Below, piece after piece: positions 54,646 to 63,881 of a stretch of DNA of 64,000 nt; within the stretch, counting starts at the first letter, position 1, and each line of letters begins with the position of its first letter. Below the pieces are notes generated by a model, which ran no database searches, was not told the DNA's origin, and worked only from the letters and a program-made list of their open reading frames with translations. Position numbers and translations under genes: made by a program. Source of the stretch: Lunatibacter salilacus (GTDB taxonomy: Bacteria; Bacteroidota; Bacteroidia; Cytophagales; Cyclobacteriaceae); assembly GCF_009797935.1 (NCBI RefSeq), contig NZ_VOLC01000014.1:124001-188000 (forward strand). The letters are read 5' to 3'.

Positions 54646-56022
54646 ATGAGGAAATTACCTTTAATGCTAGTGAGCCTACTGATGCTTTGGATAGGAAGCT
54701 GTGGCCCTGCAACCGTTGAAACTAAAGAAGGCTGGACCAATCTTTTTGACGGAGAAACCCTTAATGGATGGAAGCAACTGGACGGCGAAGCGCAGTTTAC
54801 CATCGAAGACGGGGCAATCGTCGGTACGGCAGTAGCCAATACGCCAAATACCTTTTTGGTTACTGAAAAGGAGTTCAAAGACTTTATTTTGGAACTGGAG
54901 ATCAAAGTAGAGCATGAATCCAGTAATTCAGGAGTTATGGTAAGGGGACAGTACGATCCAGCAGCCAGAGACGGCAAGGGTAGGGTCTTTGGCTACCAAG
55001 TAGAGACTGACCCCAAAGAAAGAGCCTGGTCAGGAGGAGTCTACGACGAAGCTAGGAGAGGATGGCTATATCCCCTGACCCTGAATCCGGATGCAAGAAG
55101 CGCTTTTAAACTTGGGGAGTACAATACGTATAGGATAGAGTTCATTGGAAATGAGTTGAAAACATGGGTCAATGGACAGGAAGTTGCTTATGTGGTAGAT
55201 GACATGGATGCTACGGGATTTATCGGGCTCCAGGTACACAGTATTAGAGACTCCACTGACGCCGGAAGAAGGACGCTTTTCAAGAATATCCGTATCAAAA
55301 CAGAAGATTTGAAGGCTACTCCCATGGAGTCTGACATCTATGTGGTAAGCACTATTCCAAATATCCTAACAGCACATGAAAAAGACAGAGGCTGGAAGTT
55401 GTTGTTTGACGGCAATAGCAATAAGGGTTGGAGAGGTACGAAGCAGGAAGGCTTTCCTGAAGCAGGCTGGAGTGTCCGGGATGGAATGCTTATTATCGAA
55501 GCTGCCCAAGAGGGGACGCCGAGACCGGGAGACCTAATAACTGAAGATAGATACAGTGCTTTTGATCTGTCGTTTGATTTCCGGTTGACAGAAGGTGCCA
55601 ATAGCGGAGTCAAATACTTTGTTACACTTTCGGATGGGAATGTAGGCTCTGCCCTTGGGCTTGAATACCAGGTGCTGGATGACGAAAGACACCCGGATGC
55701 AAAACAAGGGATAGACGGCAACCGCACTTTGGCTTCGCTATATGATTTGATTACAGCTCCAAAGGAACCCCGTTTTGTTCAGCCTATTGGGGAATGGAAC
55801 AAGGGGAGGGTAATAGCATACCCAAATAATAAAGTGGAACATTATCTCAACGGGGTAAAAGTACTTGAATATGAGCGTGGATCAGAAGCCTACCGGAAAC
55901 TCGTAGCTGGAAGTAAATACAAGAATTTGGAAAATTTCGGAGAGGCTGAAGAAGGTTATATCTTGCTTCAGGACCATTCCGACGAAGTTCATTACAGAAA
56001 TATAAAAATTAGAAAATTGTAA
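54646..56022 (+). CDS. Two-domain DUF1080 lipoprotein (3-keto-disaccharide hydrolase family)
   Basis: A 458-residue lipoprotein (lipobox WIGSC, Cys19) with two DUF1080 domains. Domain 1 (about 25-225) begins GWTNLFDGETLNGWKQLDG. Domain 2 (about 260-455) begins GWKLLFDGNSNKGWRG. Both contain the family segments SNSGVMVRG / ANSGVKYFV and end in a beta-sandwich strand (NIKI). Members hydrolyse 3-keto-glycosides after oxidation of the sugar, hence the family name. The frame opens at TTG 54601; the ATG at 54646 starts the signal sequence. It is followed by a terminator and the SusC-SusD pair. Confidence 0.87.
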   Translation: MRKLPLMLVSLLMLWIGSCGPATVETKEGWTNLFDGETLNGWKQLDGEAQFTIEDGAIVGTAVANTPNTFLVTEKEFKDFILELEIKVEHESSNSGVMVRGQYDPAARDGKGRVFGYQVETDPKERAWSGGVYDEARRGWLYPLTLNPDARSAFKLGEYNTYRIEFIGNELKTWVNGQEVAYVVDDMDATGFIGLQVHSIRDSTDAGRRTLFKNIRIKTEDLKATPMESDIYVVSTIPNILTAHEKDRGWKLLFDGNSNKGWRGTKQEGFPEAGWSVRDGMLIIEAAQEGTPRPGDLITEDRYSAFDLSFDFRLTEGANSGVKYFVTLSDGNVGSALGLEYQVLDDERHPDAKQGIDGNRTLASLYDLITAPKEPRFVQPIGEWNKGRVIAYPNNKVEHYLNGVKVLEYERGSEAYRKLVAGSKYKNLENFGEAEEGYILLQDHSDEVHYRNIKIRKL

Positions 56023-56044
56023 GCAGAAAACAGATTCATTAAAA

Positions 56045-56077
56045 AGCACCGCATATACCTTATGCGGTGTTTTTTTG
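56045..56077 (+). terminator. Terminator after the DUF1080 gene
   Basis: CACCGCATA and TATGCGGTG form a 9-bp stem around TACCT, followed by seven T. Confidence 0.9.
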
Positions 56078-56332
56078 TTTTAATCGGTTAATTAAAAATA
56101 TGAAAAAAATAAAATGAGAAAAAACCACCGAAAACTAATTTAAATTCTGATAACCGTCATTACAACGTTTAATTTAAATTTTATTATCATTAATTTCAAA
56201 ATATTATTCGGTTTCAAAGGTTTGAACCCATTTTTAACCTATTAATTATTCCCTTAATATTATTTTTTACATCTGGAAATTAAATTACTTTAGCATCCAT
56301 ATTACTTATCAATTAACTATAAAACCAAAATC
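56078..56332. other. Upstream region of the susC-susD operon
   Basis: 255 AT-rich bases. GGTTTCAAAGGTTTGAACC near 56209-56227 is an imperfect palindrome (one bulged T) that could be an operator. No sigma/anti-sigma or HTCS gene is adjacent, so the regulator is not identified. Confidence 0.4.
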
Positions 56333-59300
56333 ATGATGAAACGATTTTACCAAAAATCAGGGATAATTATGTTCCTGTTATTGCTATCATCCAGCGTCTT
56401 GTTTGCTCAGAATGTGCAGGTAAGAGGCCAGATTGTAGATGAAAATGACCAAGCAATTCCTGGTGCTTCGGTCTTAGTAAAAGGCACTGCCACCGGGGTA
56501 GCTGCCGATTTGGACGGAAATTATTCCATATCCGCTCCCAGTACTGCCACGCTTGTTTTTTCTTTTATCGGATACACGCCGAAAGAAGTAGTCATCGGCA
56601 ATCAATCCACTATCAATGCGCAATTAATGCCTGATATCTCGGATTTGGATGAAGTGGTGGTAACGGGTTATGGTACAACAAGAAAAAGCCAATTGACTGG
56701 CGCAATTTCCTCTGTAGGAAATAGGGAAATCGTGGAACTGCCTATTACCGATGCAAGACAGGCTTTACAAGGTAGGGCTACAGGGGTAGATGTAACCCAG
56801 GCAGGCAGTAAACCTGGCGCAGAACCTCAAGTTCGAATAAGAGGAAGAAGGTCATTTAATGCTGGAAATGATCCATTATATGTAGTGGATAATATTCCAA
56901 TAGTTGGAGGCCTGAATGATTTTAACCCCCAGGATATTGAATCCATGGAGGTTTTAAAAGACGCATCCGCCACCGCCATTTATGGGTCAAGGGGAGCCAA
57001 CGGTGTCGTTATCATTACCACGAAGAGGGGTAATGCGGGTAAAACAAGGGTTTCTGTGGACTCTTATTATGGCATCAACCAAAGTCTAGGCAGAATCCAA
57101 AACTTCAATGGAGAAGAGTTTGCCGAATATAAAAGAGAATCACGCCGAGCAGTAGGCGAATACCCACAAGGTCCTGCCACCCTTGAAGCCGATGAAGGGC
57201 TTTTCGAGCCAAACGAATTGGAAAGTATCCGGTTGGGTAGGAGTTATGATTACATTGACGCACTTACCAGAACCGGTTCCATCCAGAATCATAATGTCAG
57301 TGTAGGAGGCGGAAATGAAAAAACGACTTTCTTTATTTCAGGTAATTTTTTCAAGGATGTGGGTGTGGTCAAATTACAGGATTTTTCCAGGCATACCTTC
57401 AGAATCAACCTGGATCACAAAATCAATGATAAAATCAGAATAGGAACCTCCTCAATGGTTACTTATAGTGAAAGAAATGGTGAAAATTTCAACCCGCTGG
57501 GAGGAGCCTTACAAGAAAACCCCCTGGGAAGAACCTTTAATGAAGATGGATCCATTAACTTTCAACCCACCCAAGATGGGTTAAGGACCAATCCTTTGGC
57601 TGAGATCGTGCCGGGGGCACATGAGGATATCACCAAAAGATATCGAGTATTCAATAGCTTTTATGCAGTTTACGATATTGCACCGGGCTTAAGTTATCGA
57701 TTAAACTTTGGACCAGATATTTCCATGAGAAGAAGTGGGAGGTTTATCGGAGCCCAAACCAACGCCAGAAGAGGTGGGGACCCTACAGGTTCTATCAACG
57801 AAGAGTTTCAATTTAACTATACGCTGGAAAACATTATCAATTATACAAAAACCATTAATGAAGCCCATACCTTTCAATTAACGGGACTTCAGTCGCTTCA
57901 AAAAGATAATCGCGAATTCGCAAATATCAATGTATTAGGTATACCAGCAGAAAGCCAAATGTACCACAGACTTGGCGATGCCAGCCAAATCACCGGTGCC
58001 AATACTAATTTAATTCAGTGGACTTTGTTATCTTATATGGGAAGGTTGAATTATGATTATAATGGCAAGTATTTGGTAACGGCAACGGTCAGAGCGGATG
58101 GTTCTTCCCGATTTGGGGAAAATAACCGTTATGGTTACTTCCCTTCTGTGGCAGTTGGATGGAATATTGGGGACGAAGCATTTTTACAAGGAAGCACCAT
58201 TTTAGACCAGTTAAAACTTAGAACAAGTTACGGTTCTATTGGTAACCAGGGAATTGACCCTTACCAGACCCAGCCCCTTTTGGCCCGAACTGCCTACGAG
58301 TTTGGCGGTAGTCCTGCATTTGGATACCGACCAGGAACCATAGGCAACCCGGATTTGAGATGGGAAACTTCCACTACTGCCAATGCAGGTTTGGACTTCG
58401 TCTTTTCTCAGGGAAGGATAGCAGGTAGCTTGGAGTATTATGTAACCACTACTACTGACTTACTGGCCCCACAGCCATTACCAAATTCTACTGGTTTTGG
58501 AGGATTCCTTACCAATATTGGTAAGACTCAAAACAGGGGAATCGAATTGACGTTAAACACCATTAATATTGACAGAGGCGGATTCAGATGGTCTACTGAT
58601 TTCATATTCAATAGAAACCGAGAAGAAATCCTTGATTTGGCAGATGGAGATGATATCGGAGCAGGTCGTTTTATCGGTCAACCCTTAACCGTATTCTTCG
58701 ATTGGAATAAAGTAGGCATCTGGCAATCAGATGAGGCAGATGAAGCTCTTACTTACAGTGATTTGCCAGGCTATATTAAGATTGAAGATACCAATGATGA
58801 TGGTCAAATCAATGCCGATGACCGGCAGATCTTGGGCTCAGCCGTTCCTGACTTTAGCGGTGGTATCACTAATAGGTTCTCTTATAAAGGCATTGATTTT
58901 TCCTTCTTCCTTTTTGGAAGAGTCGGATCCATGATCAGAAGTGCTTTTCACACGGGGGGATTCAACGCACTTGCCGGAAGGTATAATAACCTGAATGTGG
59001 ATTACTGGACGCCGAATAATCCCACCAATGATTATCCCCGGCCTAATGTAAACCAGGAGTTTCCAAAATATTCCTCATCACTACAGTACTTTGATGGTAC
59101 CTTCCTGAAGGTGAGAAATATTAATTTTGGATACACCTTTCCAGTTGAAATGCTCTCGAGGCTTAGAATGGAAAGTTTGAGGATTTTCGCGAGTGTTCAG
59201 CAGCCTTTCATTTTTTCTGAATACCGAAGTCGTCATGCGGGAATTGATCCTGAGACCTTTATTGATGGAGAGCAAGGTGTAGAAGGTGGTGTGATCAATT

Positions 59301-59356
59301 CCAATATCGCACCCGCAGTGACCCAATACACCTTTGGTATTAACGCTAAGTTTTAA
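56333..59356 (+). CDS. susC: SusC/RagA-type TonB-dependent outer-membrane transporter
   Basis: A 1007-residue glycan-import barrel. In order: a signal peptide (FLLLLSSSVLFAQ), a carboxypeptidase-regulatory-like domain (about 25-100, VRGQIVDENDQAIPGASV), then DEVVVTGYGT and the plug domain (QALQGRATGVDV, DPLYVVDNIPI, ASATAIYGSRGANGVVIITT). The 22-strand barrel runs to the C-terminal FGINAKF. With the SusD partner it forms a lidded transporter powered by TonB. No extra STN domain, so signalling through an anti-sigma factor is unlikely. Substrate is not readable; neighbours suggest a sugar or glycoside. Confidence 0.94.
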   Translation: MMKRFYQKSGIIMFLLLLSSSVLFAQNVQVRGQIVDENDQAIPGASVLVKGTATGVAADLDGNYSISAPSTATLVFSFIGYTPKEVVIGNQSTINAQLMPDISDLDEVVVTGYGTTRKSQLTGAISSVGNREIVELPITDARQALQGRATGVDVTQAGSKPGAEPQVRIRGRRSFNAGNDPLYVVDNIPIVGGLNDFNPQDIESMEVLKDASATAIYGSRGANGVVIITTKRGNAGKTRVSVDSYYGINQSLGRIQNFNGEEFAEYKRESRRAVGEYPQGPATLEADEGLFEPNELESIRLGRSYDYIDALTRTGSIQNHNVSVGGGNEKTTFFISGNFFKDVGVVKLQDFSRHTFRINLDHKINDKIRIGTSSMVTYSERNGENFNPLGGALQENPLGRTFNEDGSINFQPTQDGLRTNPLAEIVPGAHEDITKRYRVFNSFYAVYDIAPGLSYRLNFGPDISMRRSGRFIGAQTNARRGGDPTGSINEEFQFNYTLENIINYTKTINEAHTFQLTGLQSLQKDNREFANINVLGIPAESQMYHRLGDASQITGANTNLIQWTLLSYMGRLNYDYNGKYLVTATVRADGSSRFGENNRYGYFPSVAVGWNIGDEAFLQGSTILDQLKLRTSYGSIGNQGIDPYQTQPLLARTAYEFGGSPAFGYRPGTIGNPDLRWETSTTANAGLDFVFSQGRIAGSLEYYVTTTTDLLAPQPLPNSTGFGGFLTNIGKTQNRGIELTLNTINIDRGGFRWSTDFIFNRNREEILDLADGDDIGAGRFIGQPLTVFFDWNKVGIWQSDEADEALTYSDLPGYIKIEDTNDDGQINADDRQILGSAVPDFSGGITNRFSYKGIDFSFFLFGRVGSMIRSAFHTGGFNALAGRYNNLNVDYWTPNNPTNDYPRPNVNQEFPKYSSSLQYFDGTFLKVRNINFGYTFPVEMLSRLRMESLRIFASVQQPFIFSEYRSRHAGIDPETFIDGEQGVEGGVINSNIAPAVTQYTFGINAKF

Positions 59357-59380
59357 AGTGTAACCTCAATTTTAAAAGAA

Positions 59381-61051
59381 ATGAAATCAAAAATCAAAAA
59401 TATATTCTCAAAGTATTCCAAAATCAGCGCCATGGGAGCGGCCCTATTTGCCGTGGCCAGCTGCGAAGGGTTTTTGGAAGAAGATGTGATTTCCAATGTT
59501 GGAACGGATTATCTCAATACGCCAAGTGGTTTGAATGATGGCCTAAATGCTGCCTACAGTTCCTTTAGAGCATGGTACGGTACAGAGAGGGGAAATAATT
59601 TCACCGTCTTCGGTACAGACACCTATACGAATGGAGCAGATGGGGCATTTAAATTTATGAATTTTTACACCTCTGATTTTGACTCACAGAATGCACATGC
59701 CCGTGAGCTATGGGATCAATTTTATCAAGGAATCAACACATGTAATGCGGTTATTGACCGGGCCCCTGAAGTTGCAGGACTTTCTGAAGAAATCAGGGCC
59801 AGAAGAATAGCGGAGGCAAAATTTATCAGAGCTCACCATTATTTTATTATGGTACAACTATTCGGCCCAATAGATATCCAACTTTCAGAGTCGGTTATTC
59901 CTTCCACCGAAGTAACCAGGTCACCTGTACAGGAAGTTTATGCCGCCATTATCAATGACCTGGAGACGGCTATTCCAAATCTTCAGGCCGTTGGACATTC
60001 CAATGATTACGGCAGGGCTACCCGTGCCTCTGCCGAGCATTTGTTGGGAAAGGTATACCTTACCAAGGGTACCTCTGAAGCAGCTGCAAATGATGATTTT
60101 GCTAAGGCAGAACCTTTATTGCAGTCCGTAATTGATAATTATGGTTTTAGCTTGCTTGAAAATTTTGGAGATGTACATGCTTTTGGAAATGAAGTAAACG
60201 ACGAAGTGGTTTTTGCAGTTCAATACGGCAGAAATCAATTAACAAACAGCACCGGAAATAATGCTCACGTCTTCTTTTTGATGGAATATGATGTGCAGCC
60301 AGGCATGAGAAGGGATACCCAAAACGGTAGACCATTTAAAAGGTATAAGCCTACCAATTATACCCTTAATCAAATCTTTGCTGACAGGGAAAATGATAGC
60401 CGGTATTTCAATACTTTCCTGACTGTCTATCTTTCCAATAACCCAGGCACCTTTAATACCAATTTTGACCAAACCAAGGCGCAGGTGACTTATTCGGCCG
60501 GAGATACGGCCATTTACGTTCCAGGTTTTGAAATGTCAATGGAAGAAAGGGCACAGAAGCCATACCAGGTGTTGGTACCTTCCAACTATAGTGAGCGGCT
60601 TTTCCCAAGTCTTAAAAAACACATGGATCCGGGAAGAGTGGACCTTACCCAATTTGAAGGAGGGAGAGACTACATTGCCTTCAGATTAGCCGACACCTAT
60701 CTTCTCCTGGCAGAAGCACAGTTCATGCAGGATAAAATTGCTGCTGCGACCGAAAACATTAATATCGTTAGAAGGCGAGCTGCTTTCCCCGGAAGAGAAG
60801 CCCAAATGGAAATTACCCCTGCGGAGATGAACATGGAATTGATCTATGAAGAAAGGGCCAGAGAACTGTTGGGAGAGCAGCAGAGATGGCTTGACCTGAA
60901 AAGATGGGGTATCCTTTTGGAAAGGGTTAGGGCGCATAACCCTCAGGCTACCGGACTTCAGGACTTCCATGTCTTAAGACCGATTCCCCAAAACCAAATA
61001 GACCGGGCAGACGGCAATGAGGCCAATTTCCCACAGAATCCGGGATATTAA
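59381..61051 (+). CDS. susD: SusD/RagB-family lipoprotein
   Basis: The surface glycan-binding lid of the SusC transporter, 556 residues. The lipobox AVASC gives Cys28 as anchor. Helical TPR-like repeats of the SusD fold follow: NTPSGLNDGLNAAYSSF, AEAKFIRAHHYFIMVQLFGPI, GRATRASAEHLLGKVYLTKG. The C-terminal part contains RLADTYLLLAEAQF and ERARELLGEQQRWLDLKRWG, highly typical of SusD. It lies 24 bases after susC and is followed by a strong terminator, defining a two-gene operon. Confidence 0.95.
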   Translation: MKSKIKNIFSKYSKISAMGAALFAVASCEGFLEEDVISNVGTDYLNTPSGLNDGLNAAYSSFRAWYGTERGNNFTVFGTDTYTNGADGAFKFMNFYTSDFDSQNAHARELWDQFYQGINTCNAVIDRAPEVAGLSEEIRARRIAEAKFIRAHHYFIMVQLFGPIDIQLSESVIPSTEVTRSPVQEVYAAIINDLETAIPNLQAVGHSNDYGRATRASAEHLLGKVYLTKGTSEAAANDDFAKAEPLLQSVIDNYGFSLLENFGDVHAFGNEVNDEVVFAVQYGRNQLTNSTGNNAHVFFLMEYDVQPGMRRDTQNGRPFKRYKPTNYTLNQIFADRENDSRYFNTFLTVYLSNNPGTFNTNFDQTKAQVTYSAGDTAIYVPGFEMSMEERAQKPYQVLVPSNYSERLFPSLKKHMDPGRVDLTQFEGGRDYIAFRLADTYLLLAEAQFMQDKIAAATENINIVRRRAAFPGREAQMEITPAEMNMELIYEERARELLGEQQRWLDLKRWGILLERVRAHNPQATGLQDFHVLRPIPQNQIDRADGNEANFPQNPGY

Positions 61052-61071
61052 AGAAATCCAAGTATCTTCAT

Positions 61072-61107
61072 AAAGGGTTTGGGGAAATTCCCCAAACCCT
61101 TTTTTTA
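61072..61107 (+). terminator. Terminator of the susC-susD operon
   Basis: AAAGGGTTTGGGG and CCCCAAACCCTTT form a 13-bp stem around AAATT, with seven T after it. Confidence 0.93.
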
Positions 61108-61138
61108 TGTTTTAAGAAAAATTGTAGGTTGTTCCAAG

Positions 61139-62080
61139 CTAGTCTCCCAAGCTCTGTTCCCTCATGGCCCCTCTTACCTTCTCTGAAAAATCCCTCACTT
61201 TTTTAAAAGGATCCCCGGGGCCCAAGGTCTCAATGGGGAGATAACCCTGATAATTACTGGAAGCAAGGATCTGCATCAATTTCACCAAATCCACCGGCCT
61301 TTGTTCGCCAAAATGATTGACCTGCTCCTTAATTTGCCAGTTGACAGCGTGTTGAATGTTCTTCGCTATCCCTTCATATGGTTCCTCCTGTGGATAACTT
61401 CCTATATCAAGCACAAGTCCAAACCAAGGCGAAGCTACTTCTTCCATTATCTGATTGACTTCATCGGCTGTTTGGATAAAATCGTTGTGATTTTGCAACG
61501 CTACGATGACCCCATGATTGGCACCAAAATCAGCACACTCTCTAAAATCGGCTATCATCCATTCCCATACCCGTTGTCGGTCAGCAGCAGAGACTGCCTG
61601 TGTTCCTGAAAATACCCGCAAAACGGGAGCTCCTAATTTAGAAGCCGCCACGATCCAGTCTTTGACTAACTGCACTTCTTGCTTTCTGCGATCATAAGGC
61701 AAGTGGGTGAAATCATTTCTTACTCCCGTACCGCTGATATGGAGTCCATGTCGGTGAGTATCTCTTTTTACTTCATATAGATACCTGTCTTCAGGTACCT
61801 TGGGGTAACCAGATAGGTAGTACGCCGTTAAATCCACTGCTTGAAAACCCGCAGTTGCGCAAAACTCGAACAACTGATGTAGGGAAAGTTCCTGCTTCAT
61901 CAGCGGCGCGTTGAAGGAGTAGGCATTTAAGCTTAGCTTGAGGTTTGGTGTTGAGTTAGGAAAGCCAAGTGTCGCTGAGTTGGCAAATCCAACAGGCACC
62001 AACAGCGGCCCTAATGTAAGTGGTAGCACTTGTTGTATCCACCTTCTTCGGGTCAGATTATTTGTAGGATTAATTTTCAT
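61139..62080 (-). CDS. Exported sugar phosphate isomerase/epimerase-like protein
   Basis: A 313-residue TIM-barrel protein of the xylose-isomerase-like family with an RRRW-containing leader (TRRRWIQQVLPLTLGPLLVP). Metal-ligand candidates are His in VALQNHNDFIQTADE, Asp in LVLDIGSYP and Glu in YLPIETLGPGDP. It is convergent with susD and divergent from uxaC, with the uxaC palindrome between them. It may act on the same imported sugar as the 53534 protein, but direct evidence is lacking. Confidence 0.83.
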   Translation of the reverse strand: MKINPTNNLTRRRWIQQVLPLTLGPLLVPVGFANSATLGFPNSTPNLKLSLNAYSFNAPLMKQELSLHQLFEFCATAGFQAVDLTAYYLSGYPKVPEDRYLYEVKRDTHRHGLHISGTGVRNDFTHLPYDRRKQEVQLVKDWIVAASKLGAPVLRVFSGTQAVSAADRQRVWEWMIADFRECADFGANHGVIVALQNHNDFIQTADEVNQIMEEVASPWFGLVLDIGSYPQEEPYEGIAKNIQHAVNWQIKEQVNHFGEQRPVDLVKLMQILASSNYQGYLPIETLGPGDPFKKVRDFSEKVRGAMREQSLGD

Positions 62081-62228
62081 GGGTTTATGTAATTGGAAAC
62101 GGAGTAAGTTTTAGGTGTTTTGAACCGCCTTTTTTAAAATATACTGGATCAAATAAACTAAAAAAAGCCGATGATTTTCGTTCTTCTTCCCGAATTTGTA
62201 ATTTTTAATATAAATTAATTTAATTTGA

Positions 62229-62240
62229 GCAATCGATTGC
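62229..62240. promoter_or_regulatory. LacI-type palindrome upstream of uxaC
   Basis: GCAATCGATTGC is a perfect 12-bp palindrome with a central CG, the shape of LacI-family operators. It lies 64 bases before uxaC and 149 bases from the divergent epimerase start, so it could control either or both. No LacI gene is in the window. Confidence 0.5.
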
Positions 62241-62303
62241 CTAAATTTAAAGATCACACAAGCCTATTAAATTTCCATTCACTATTACCGATAAAACTAA
62301 TCC

Positions 62304-63737
62304 ATGGAAAATATATTAAAACCAAAAACAACAACATTTTTGACGGAGGATTTTTTACTGCAAAGTGATTTTGCCAAAACGCTCTATCACAACCATGCCA
62401 AGAAAATGCCCATCATTGACTACCACTGCCACCTCTCCCCGCATGATATAGCAACTAACCGTCAGTTTAAGAACTTTTCCGACATCTGGCTGGCTGGTGA
62501 TCACTACAAATGGCGGGCTATGCGTACGTTGGGGGTAAATGAAAAATACATCACAGGAGATGCTTCTGACAAAGAAAAATTTCAAAAATGGGCCGAATCA
62601 GTTCCCCATACCCTGCGAAATCCGCTCTATCACTGGACCCACTTGGAACTACGCGCCTACTTTGGAATTGATAAGTTGCTTACAGCCGAAACAGGGCCCG
62701 CGATATATGACCAGGTAAATTATCTGCTCAAAGAAGACGATTATCGGACACGGGGGCTTTTGGAAAAAATGAATGTAGAAGTAGTCTGTACTACTGATGA
62801 TCCTACAGATAGCTTGGAATATCATCAAGCGGCAAAAAAGGAAGGTATTGCGTTAAAACTTTTACCCGCCTTTCGGCCCGACAAGGCCTATGGGGTAGAA
62901 AACCCGGCTGCATATAAGGAATATTTGCAAAAACTGGGTGACGTGAGTGGTATTATGCCAACCTCCTACGAAAACCTTCTTGCTGCCCTAGAAAACCGGG
63001 TAGCTTACTTTCATGAAAATGGAGGACGACTTTCCGACCATGGTCTTGAGCAACTCTATTTCTTTGAAAAAGGGAAGTACAATATCCAGGCACTCTTCCA
63101 ATCAGTACTTGACGGAAAAGAGCTTTCAATTGAAGAGGTAGCCTATTTCAAATTTGAGACCCTTACGGCACTTAGTAAAATGTACCACGCCAAGGGCTGG
63201 ACGCAACAGTACCACCTAGGTGCGCTACGAAATACCAACGAACGTATGCTTCGAGTACTTGGGCCCGATACGGGTTTTGATTCGATAGGTGATTTTACCC
63301 AAGCCACCGCTCTTTCCAAATTCCTCAATAATCTAGACAGCAGTGATCAACTAGCCAAAACTATACTTTACAACCTCAACCCAGCTGACAATGAAGTCAT
63401 GGCCACCATGGTGGGCAACTATAATGACGGATCCGTGAAAGGCAAGGTACAGTTTGGCTCCGGCTGGTGGTACTTGGATCAAAAAGACGGGATGGAAAAA
63501 CAGATCAACACGCTGTCCAATATGGGAATCCTGAGTTGCTTTGTCGGCATGCTGACCGACTCCCGAAGCTTTCTGTCCTTCCCACGTCATGAGTATTTCC
63601 GCCGTATCCTCTGCAACCTGATCGGCAACGACGTGGTAAACGGCCAACTTCCCGCTGACGAGCCATGGTTGGGACAGCTGGTTGAGAATATCTGCTATAA
63701 TAATGCCCGGGAATATTTTGGGTTTTATGAGGTGTAG
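62304..63737 (+). CDS. uxaC: Glucuronate isomerase
   Basis: Isomerises D-glucuronate to D-fructuronate and D-galacturonate to D-tagaturonate, the first step of hexuronate breakdown. Full length at 477 residues. IIDYHCHLSPHDIA (about 37-50) carries the metal-binding His-x-His of the amidohydrolase-like fold. The family blocks ALSKMYHAKGWTQQYHLGALRN and ILSCFVGMLTDSRSFLSFPRHEYFRR follow. It stands at the right end of the carbohydrate region. The other hexuronate genes (uxaA/B, uxuA/B, kdgK) are not in the window. Confidence 0.95.
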   Translation: MENILKPKTTTFLTEDFLLQSDFAKTLYHNHAKKMPIIDYHCHLSPHDIATNRQFKNFSDIWLAGDHYKWRAMRTLGVNEKYITGDASDKEKFQKWAESVPHTLRNPLYHWTHLELRAYFGIDKLLTAETGPAIYDQVNYLLKEDDYRTRGLLEKMNVEVVCTTDDPTDSLEYHQAAKKEGIALKLLPAFRPDKAYGVENPAAYKEYLQKLGDVSGIMPTSYENLLAALENRVAYFHENGGRLSDHGLEQLYFFEKGKYNIQALFQSVLDGKELSIEEVAYFKFETLTALSKMYHAKGWTQQYHLGALRNTNERMLRVLGPDTGFDSIGDFTQATALSKFLNNLDSSDQLAKTILYNLNPADNEVMATMVGNYNDGSVKGKVQFGSGWWYLDQKDGMEKQINTLSNMGILSCFVGMLTDSRSFLSFPRHEYFRRILCNLIGNDVVNGQLPADEPWLGQLVENICYNNAREYFGFYEV

Positions 63738-63802
63738 AGAGGTGCCTATAAAATACAGGAATGTTTTTTAAGGATTACGCCACTAAAATAGTTTATCAGT
63801 GA

Positions 63803-63828
63803 AAGGGTGTAGTAAATGCTACACCCTT
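63803..63828 (+). terminator. Stem-loop after uxaC
   Basis: AAGGGTGTAG and CTACACCCTT pair over 10 bp with a six-base loop, 65 bases after the stop. There is no T-run, so it is either a weak terminator or the first hairpin of the repeat-like segment that follows. Confidence 0.45.
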
Positions 63829-63832
63829 GCTT

Positions 63833-63881
63833 GTCGTAGTTTGTAACTGCGACGTACAGCTAATAAGGAATTTGCAACTCC
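63833..63881. repeat. REP-like double-hairpin segment at the window end
   Basis: GTCGTAGTT-TGT-AACTGCGAC (63833-63853, one G-T pair) is followed by GGAATT-TGC-AACTCC (63867-63881, one mismatch). Two short hairpins with TGT/TGC loops in tandem in intergenic DNA are the pattern of REP-type repeats in Bacteroidota. Only one copy is in the window, so repeat status is an inference. Confidence 0.4.
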
